Origin: WGMK01 sp046047315
Lineage (GTDB): Bacteria; Hydrogenedentota; Hydrogenedentia; Hydrogenedentales; JAEUWI01
DNA length: 8,717 nt
Direction of reading: 5' to 3'
NCBI GenBank assembly: GCA_046047315.1
Contig: JBJOID010000262.1
Span: forward strand, 1-8,717
The notes under the pieces were generated by a model. That model was not told the origin of the DNA. It made no database searches and was given only the letters and a program-made list of their open reading frames with translations. A program made the translations under genes and the position numbers. Of this stretch, positions 1 to 4,607 are shown piece by piece (the first letter of the stretch is position 1; every line of letters begins with the position of its first letter).

Positions 1-473
1 GTAAGTCCGCCGGCAAGCGCATAGCGGTCAGCTTCAACAACTGCTGGAGTGCCGCGTTCTGCGAGCCACCGCTCGAGGTTGTCCCTTCGGAATCCGGCGT
101 ACTCTTGGTAGGAACGCTGGACGTTTCCTTCTGCTGCGTTGAGTCGGCTGAGTTGGGCATTAGCCACGATCCTTTCGTTGGCCGGAAAGGCGCTGTAGCT
201 TTTCCGGTTCTGGTCCGAGATGAGCTGCTTAAGCTGGTTGTGCTGCTCCGGGCTCAGTGCCCAGAAACTTCCCCGTTCGCCTTCCCAGACGAAGTAGCTC
301 TCTCCGTCTATTCTGCCATAAGAGGCGCCGAAGTCGGTATCGGTAAACTTGCCAGACTTGATGGTGATGCCCGACGTGGGCTCGCCCTTCAGTTCGGCCC
401 GGAGGATGTCAGTAGACGCGTGGTCCACCTGCTGACTGGAGCGCACGACCCAGCTGTACCAACTGAAAGACAT
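1..473 (-). CDS. Unrecognised protein, 3' end outside window
   Basis: This frame is open without a stop from the ATG at 473 to the left edge, giving 157 visible residues starting MSFSWYSWVV. I do not recognise a family. The visible part has no signal peptide or membrane segment; it begins with a Trp/Tyr/Ser-rich stretch and, from about residue 75, becomes Gln/Glu/Arg-rich and probably helical. The ATG at 473 is preferred because AAGGGGG lies nine bases upstream, although in-frame ATGs also occur at 503 and 524 inside the adjacent palindromic repeat. It follows the HD-GYP gene on the same strand after 94 bp. Third codon positions are GC-rich to about residue 100 and then become less so. There a second frame opens with its own ATG at 160, behind an AAGGA. 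The left 160 bases could therefore belong to another gene or follow a frameshift. Function is unknown; that the first two thirds are coding is moderately certain. Confidence 0.6.
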   Translation of the reverse strand, partial: MSFSWYSWVVRSSQQVDHASTDILRAELKGEPTSGITIKSGKFTDTDFGASYGRIDGESYFVWEGERGSFWALSPEQHNQLKQLISDQNRKSYSAFPANERIVANAQLSRLNAAEGNVQRSYQEYAGFRRDNLERWLAERGTPAVVEADRYALAGGL

Positions 474-482
474 GAGATTATG

Positions 483-540
483 CCCCCTTGGAAGGGGGGG
501 CATGCAGGGGCGTCCCCCCTGCATTACGGGGGATGTCTTC
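483..540. repeat. Palindromic intergenic repeat, copy 1
   Basis: Two adjacent hairpins lie between the HD-GYP stop and the next start. The first is CCCCCTT-GG-AAGGGGG (483-498, with two further G). The second pairs ATGCAGGGG (502-510) with CCCCTGCAT (516-524). The block ends in GGGGGATGTCTTC (528-540). The first palindrome and the terminal sequence recur in the element at 7189-7334, so this is a dispersed family. Read on the minus strand it could form a terminator-like structure behind the HD-GYP gene, but no T run follows. Confidence 0.7.
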
Positions 541-567
541 CCACGCCGCAAGGGTCAACGACTTTCC

Positions 568-1554
568 CTACAGCTTGGCCTGTTGCCCCATCAGCTCGAC
601 GAAGCCCCGGAAAAGGCGCAAGTCAATCTCGTCGCCCATGTGGGCGCGCATGAACTGAAGGCTTTCGAAGGAGTGCTTGGCCTCCTTGTAGCTGCGTCGG
701 GTGGTGAGCGCGTCGAAGATATCCACGATCGTGCACATGCGCGCCCACTCGGATATCTCGTCCCCTGCGAGGCCATCGGGGTAGCCCTTGCCGCTTAGCT
801 TCTCGTGGTGATGGCGCGTCACGTCGAGCACCACGGGATCGGTCATGCCCAGCTCCACCAGGATGTTGTAGCCGTGCACGGGATGCATGCGCATTTGCTG
901 CCATTGCTCGTCGCTCAGGCCGCCGGGCGCGTTCACCACGTCGCGCGGCAGCATGCTTTTGCCCACGTCATGCAGCAGCGCGCCATGCCCGAAGCGCTGC
1001 ACCTGCCCCTCGCTGTAGCCCAGGTGCTGCGCCAGCGCCACGCAATAGGTGAACACGTTCACGCTGTGGGTGTAGGTGTAGTAGTCGTAGGAGCACACGC
1101 GCAGCAGGCAGGCGAAGCTACGCTTCTCGCTGTAGATGAACTTGATCATGTGCGGCACCATCTCGCTGCTTCGCTCGATCAGCTTGCCGCTGCGCGGGTC
1201 TTCCATCGCCTCGCGCACCAGGCCCTGCGCGGACTCGTACATCATCTCCGAGCGCTCTTCCACCGGCACCTCGTCGTCGCCCAGCAGCACCTCCATGTTG
1301 CGCTCGATGTAATGCCGCAGCTTCTCACGGTCTTCCTCGCGCACGTAAAGCCGGGACGCCCCGTGCTTCTCCAGCCGGTCACGCGCCTCTTCGCTGAAGG
1401 GCAGGTCTTCGCCCCGGTACAACACCGGCGCGGCACCCTGGTTCGGCACCAGCCAGAGCGGAAACCCGGCAATGGAATCCACCCGAAGCGTGCGCACGGG
1501 AATGGACAGGTGGCCGGGTACGCGCGCTCCAGCTTCGGACTCGCTTAATCGCAT
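568..1554 (-). CDS. HD-GYP domain protein (c-di-GMP phosphodiesterase type)
   Basis: The product has 328 residues. HD-GYP proteins hydrolyse the second messenger cyclic di-GMP in the cytoplasm and so control motility, biofilm and envelope functions. The C-terminal half shows the family signature: the first His in THSVNV (H163), the HD pair in LLHDVGK (H195, D196), H224 in RMHPVHG, the HHHE cluster (248-251) and the diagnostic GKGYPDGL (255-262). IVDIFDALTTRRSYK (276-290) is also typical. The first ~110 residues form a short N-terminal sensory or adaptor region (with RTLRVDSIAGFPLWLV) and have no membrane segment, so the protein is probably cytosolic. The start at 1554 is chosen because it leaves a 64-bp gap after murG and has a G-rich tract upstream. 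A longer frame to 1671 would overlap murG and adds a low-quality Arg-rich leader. All metal ligands appear intact, so activity is expected. The input signal is not evident. Confidence 0.92.
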   Translation of the reverse strand: MRLSESEAGARVPGHLSIPVRTLRVDSIAGFPLWLVPNQGAAPVLYRGEDLPFSEEARDRLEKHGASRLYVREEDREKLRHYIERNMEVLLGDDEVPVEERSEMMYESAQGLVREAMEDPRSGKLIERSSEMVPHMIKFIYSEKRSFACLLRVCSYDYYTYTHSVNVFTYCVALAQHLGYSEGQVQRFGHGALLHDVGKSMLPRDVVNAPGGLSDEQWQQMRMHPVHGYNILVELGMTDPVVLDVTRHHHEKLSGKGYPDGLAGDEISEWARMCTIVDIFDALTTRRSYKEAKHSFESLQFMRAHMGDEIDLRLFRGFVELMGQQAKL

Positions 1555-1589
1555 GAAAAGGCCCCCCCATACTGCTTGGCGAAAGGATA

Positions 1590-1611
1590 GAAAATCGCGG
1601 CGACGCGCCGC
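1590..1611 (-). terminator. Weak intrinsic terminator candidate after murG
   Basis: Read on the minus strand, just past the murG stop, GCGGCG pairs with CGCCGC across a three-base CGT loop and is followed by GATTTTC. The stem is only 6 bp and the T run is four bases, so it may attenuate rather than end transcription. If real, the HD-GYP gene is at least partly transcribed separately from murG. Confidence 0.35.
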
Positions 1612-1618
1612 CACTTGG

Positions 1619-2734
1619 TCACTCCTGCCCGGGTGGAACCGACCCGCCAAACACTTCTTCGAGCAGCGCATCGACGATCACTTCCGCCGCGTGTGGGCGC
1701 GCCAGGGTGAGCGCGCCGCGCTCCATCGCATCGCGACGCGCGCCATCGCCGAGCAACTGGCGCAGCAGCGCCCCGAGCGATTCCGCCGTGCAGTCCCGGT
1801 CGGGCAGCAGCACGGAGGCGCCTGCTTCCACGAAGGCCTCGGCATTGCGCGTCTGGTGATCATCCGTGGCAAAAGGAAAGGGGATCAGCACCGAGGCCCG
1901 CCCAATCGCCGCAATCTCCGCCGTGCTGGAAGCGCCCGCGCGGCTCACGATGAGATCGGCCGCAGCGCAGGCCGCTGGCATGTCGTCGATAAAGGCGAAC
2001 ACCTCGACGCGCGCCGCCGAGCTCGAAGCGGCCCGGCGCGCCTCCTCGATTCCGTGGGAGCCTGTCATCCACAGCACCTGCGCTTCCCCCGGCTTCAGCC
2101 CAGACACCCAGCCCGCCACCGCGCGGTTGATGCTTTGCGCCCCCTGGCTTCCCCCCACCACCAGCACCACGGGGGCGTCCGCCTCCAGCCCGAAGGCCTG
2201 ACGCGCCGCCTCGCGCGCGGGCGGCGCAGTGAAGCCCGCACGCACCGGGTTGCCCGTCACCACCGCACGCTCCCGGGGATAGTCCCCCAGCGTGTCGGGA
2301 TAGCTCAGAAAAATCCGCGTCGCCTTGCGCGCCAGCATGCGATTCGCCATGCCCAGCCGCTTGTTCTGCTCGTGGATGAAGGTTGGCACACCCAGCCACT
2401 GCGCCGCCAGCAGCGCCGGCAGGCTCACGTAGCCTCCCACCCCGACCGCCACCTGCGGCTGAAAAGATCGCACATAGCGCAGGGAAATCAGCGCGCTCAA
2501 CAGGAACTTCAGCCCCGCCACCAACTGGCGCGGCCCCCGCTTGCGCGGCCACCCCGCGGCGGGCACGGCGCGAAACGGCGCCGACGCACACCGCGCCACC
2601 CGTTCCTCAATCGCGCCCCGCTTGCCGATCCAGTTCAGCAGCAAATACGGATCGCGTTTCCGAAGTTCCTCGATAATCGCCAGGGCGGGCGAGGTGTGCC
2701 CGCCCGTTCCACCGCCCGCTATCAATACACGCAT
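1619..2734 (-). CDS. murG: MurG, lipid II-forming GlcNAc transferase
   Basis: The product has 371 residues, close to the usual MurG length. MurG transfers N-acetylglucosamine from UDP-GlcNAc to lipid I (undecaprenyl-pyrophosphoryl-MurNAc-pentapeptide), giving lipid II on the inner face of the cytoplasmic membrane; this is the last intracellular step of peptidoglycan precursor synthesis. It is a GT-B fold glycosyltransferase. Visible family motifs are the N-terminal glycine loop GGGTGGH (7-13), GVGGYVSLPALLAA (98-111), HEQN (121-124), the inter-domain GNPVR (161-165), the second-domain loop GGSQGA (194-199), and the nucleotide-sugar site SRAGASSTAE (264-273) with DDHQ (291-294). The ATG at 2734 begins directly with the family's first strand, MRVLIAGGG. 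Only a weak purine tract precedes it. The usual dcw partners ftsW and murC are not adjacent: the upstream neighbour, 69 bp away, is the RuBisCO-like/cupin gene, and an HD-GYP gene follows. Identification is secure. Confidence 0.97.
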   Translation of the reverse strand: MRVLIAGGGTGGHTSPALAIIEELRKRDPYLLLNWIGKRGAIEERVARCASAPFRAVPAAGWPRKRGPRQLVAGLKFLLSALISLRYVRSFQPQVAVGVGGYVSLPALLAAQWLGVPTFIHEQNKRLGMANRMLARKATRIFLSYPDTLGDYPRERAVVTGNPVRAGFTAPPAREAARQAFGLEADAPVVLVVGGSQGAQSINRAVAGWVSGLKPGEAQVLWMTGSHGIEEARRAASSSAARVEVFAFIDDMPAACAAADLIVSRAGASSTAEIAAIGRASVLIPFPFATDDHQTRNAEAFVEAGASVLLPDRDCTAESLGALLRQLLGDGARRDAMERGALTLARPHAAEVIVDALLEEVFGGSVPPGQE

Positions 2735-2803
2735 GCCAAGCTTGCCCCGTTACAATTCCGAAAGTCGTGGATCATACCACGGCCGCACGCGAACCGTTGG
2801 CCG

Positions 2804-4402
2804 TCACGCGGGGCGGGGCCGGTCGCGGTCGCGGTCGACGATGCAGTAGAAGCCGAAGGGTTCCGTGCCGGGATTCTTCAGCTGGTGCGCCTCAAGGCTG
2901 TCGACGTAAATGACGTCGTTAACCCGCACGGCCACCTCTTCGCCTTCGATCCACGCGCGCCCTTCGCCGCGCGCGCCAATCACCGTGTGCACGTGGGCGT
3001 GCTGCTCGAGGCTGGTGTAGCCGCCGGGGGCAATCTCAAAGTAGCGCAAGTCGAAGGCCGAGGCCTCGCCGGCCTTGCCCACCAGTTCGACGCGCCGCAC
3101 CCCCGCGAAGGGCAGCGCCTGATCGGCCTTGTATTCCGCTTCGGGCCGCCCTTCCCACTGGAATTCCTGAAAGGCGGTGCGGCGTTGCTTACGCGCGGCG
3201 GCGGAGGCGGGCCATTCGCAGGCGGAGGCGAGGGCGCCGACGGGCGTTTCGAGCCGTTCATTGAATCCTGCGCGCACGGCGTCGAGGTATTCGCGGGTGC
3301 TGTCGGCCAGGCTCGGGCCGTGCGACAAGAGCGCGCCGCCGATGAGGAAGATGGACTCCTCGCCGTAGGTGGCCGCCATCGAGGGTATGCGCTCGAGGCT
3401 CATGCCCCCGGCGGGAGCGGCAAGCGCAGGCAGCGCCCCGCCGAGCGGCGCGGCGAGCGCGCGCTGGATGCCTTTGCATTCCGCCTCGGTCAGGCCAAAG
3501 CGGCCGCCATAGTTGGGGAAGACTGAGCTGTCGCACCCGAGCAGCCGGAACAGCGTGCCCAGCATGAACTCGGGTGAGAATCCCTGAAGCCGGTCCGCAT
3601 AGAAGCTTCCGGTGAAGGCCGGGTGCGCCATGAACACCAGCGGGTAGCTGGCCGCCAGATGGCGCACCGTGTCCAGCCCGGTGAGCAGGGGACAGATGAG
3701 CACGCCCTTCACCCCCGCGCGCACTGCCGCCTCGGCGTGGCGTTCGATGTCCTGGAAGGGAGCCAGCAGGTTGGGAAAGAAGAGGCACTGCCGGCCTGTG
3801 GTCGCGTTGGCCTCGTCCACCGCGCGTTGGCAAGCGAGTGCCCGGGCGTAAAAATCTTCCGCGCTGGCCTCGGCCAGGTTGTGATCATCCTTCACGATAT
3901 CGCCGCCGCCCCGGGCAAAGTCGCCCGCCAGCACGGCGAACTCCTCGTTCGACAGGCCGCGCGGCTTGAGTGCCGTCGCCAGCAGCGGCCGGCCATGCAC
4001 CCCCAGCAAGGCGCGCAGTCCCTCGATGCCATAACGAGGGCCACTATACCGGCGCAGCACGCTTTCCGGCAGGGCGGCATCCACCAGCGTGATGTTCCCC
4101 ATGATTGAGATGTTGCCGTAGAGCAGGTTGAGCAGCGCGGGCAGCTGCCCACAGGTCAGGTCGGCGTTGTAATGGATCTCCACCCGGTGCGCGTCCGCCA
4201 CGTCGGGGTCCGGCGCGATATCCGCCACCTGGCCAAACACGTCCCGCCGGATGTGTTCCTGCGTAACGATGTGTTCCGGCACCTCGACCGTCTGCTCGAG
4301 CGCCATCTGCCGGGAGAAGGCCGCGATGTCTTCCCCCAAGCCCCGCACCCGGTAATACGCCTTGATGATTTCGTGCGACAAAGCCCTTGCTCCTCGTGCC
4401 AT
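2804..4402 (-). CDS. RuBisCO-like protein (form IV type) fused to a C-terminal cupin
   Basis: The product has 532 residues in two parts. Residues ~10-415 are a RuBisCO large-chain homologue: a small N-terminal domain (IIKAYYRVRG) and a TIM barrel. The barrel keeps the two lysines of the superfamily, K146 in ATALKPRGLS and K171 in GGGDIVKDDHN (the carbamylated lysine in true RuBisCO). However, the metal-ligand Glu after KDD is His174, MAHPAF (258-263) replaces the HRAMH region, FPNYGGRFG (295-303) replaces the loop-6 lysine loop, and PAGGM replaces the SGG phosphate motif. CO2 fixation is therefore unlikely; form IV proteins enolise or isomerise sugar phosphates. Residues ~430-532 are a cupin with HAHVH (468-472) and H506 in EAHQLKNPG as likely metal ligands. 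In Rhodospirillum rubrum a separate RuBisCO-like protein and cupin act in sequence on methylthio-pentose phosphates, so a bifunctional role is inferred. The start at 4402 fits where homology begins; in-frame ATGs at 4423 and 4447 are alternatives. The exact substrate is unknown; other form IV enzymes act on sugar-acid phosphates. Confidence 0.88.
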   Translation of the reverse strand: MARGARALSHEIIKAYYRVRGLGEDIAAFSRQMALEQTVEVPEHIVTQEHIRRDVFGQVADIAPDPDVADAHRVEIHYNADLTCGQLPALLNLLYGNISIMGNITLVDAALPESVLRRYSGPRYGIEGLRALLGVHGRPLLATALKPRGLSNEEFAVLAGDFARGGGDIVKDDHNLAEASAEDFYARALACQRAVDEANATTGRQCLFFPNLLAPFQDIERHAEAAVRAGVKGVLICPLLTGLDTVRHLAASYPLVFMAHPAFTGSFYADRLQGFSPEFMLGTLFRLLGCDSSVFPNYGGRFGLTEAECKGIQRALAAPLGGALPALAAPAGGMSLERIPSMAATYGEESIFLIGGALLSHGPSLADSTREYLDAVRAGFNERLETPVGALASACEWPASAAARKQRRTAFQEFQWEGRPEAEYKADQALPFAGVRRVELVGKAGEASAFDLRYFEIAPGGYTSLEQHAHVHTVIGARGEGRAWIEGEEVAVRVNDVIYVDSLEAHQLKNPGTEPFGFYCIVDRDRDRPRPA

Positions 4403-4607
4403 GGTCCGGCTGTGAGCGCGGATCATAGCGAATTGAAGTGAGGTCATGCAGGAAACGCAAACTATGAAAAATGAGTAATAGAATTTATGGAATTGCGTAG
4501 CCTGATCTTGTAGATTTGCGCCGTCTTTAGCGCAAGTCGTGGAGGTAGGGAACGGGCTGCGAATACCGGATCGCGGGGGCGCGACACCGGGGGTGGTGCA
4601 TGGGTTG
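4403..4607. promoter_or_regulatory. Divergent intergenic region, AT-rich in its middle
   Basis: This 205-bp spacer separates the RuBisCO-like/cupin gene (leftward) from the beta-helix gene (rightward). Bases ~4440-4530 are clearly more AT-rich than anything else in the window, as expected where promoters for both genes would sit. I could not assign convincing -35/-10 pairs; TAGAAT (4479-4484) is one possible rightward -10. A GGAGGT at 4541-4546 looks like a ribosome-binding site, but only a GTG (4539) lies near it, upstream of it. GGGGGTGG about 11 bases before the ATG at 4608 is a more useful site. Confidence 0.45.

Noticed and set aside
805..1548. Plus-strand His/Val-rich open frame of 247 codons
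   Set aside because: It is antisense to the HD-GYP gene, whose metal ligands and GYP motif are intact; the His-rich composition comes from the complement of its codons.
2766..2781. Small hairpin CGTGG-ATCATA-CCACG between the RuBisCO-like/cupin gene and murG
   Set aside because: The stem is only 5 bp with no T run, too weak to call a terminator or regulatory site.
1472..3526. Plus-strand open frame of 684 codons
   Set aside because: It lies antisense to murG, the HD-GYP start and the RuBisCO-like/cupin gene. It is Arg/His/Gly-rich with no recognisable domain, as expected for a GC-rich shadow frame.
3881..3967. Possibility that the barrel is a true CO2-fixing RuBisCO
   Set aside because: The KDDE Glu, the loop-6 lysine and the HR and SGG motifs are replaced, which is the pattern of form IV RuBisCO-like proteins.
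4539..4607. Upstream GTG extension of the beta-helix gene by 23 codons
   Set aside because: It would bury the signal peptide behind a polar leader; the ATG at 4608 gives a normal n-region and has a G-rich tract upstream.
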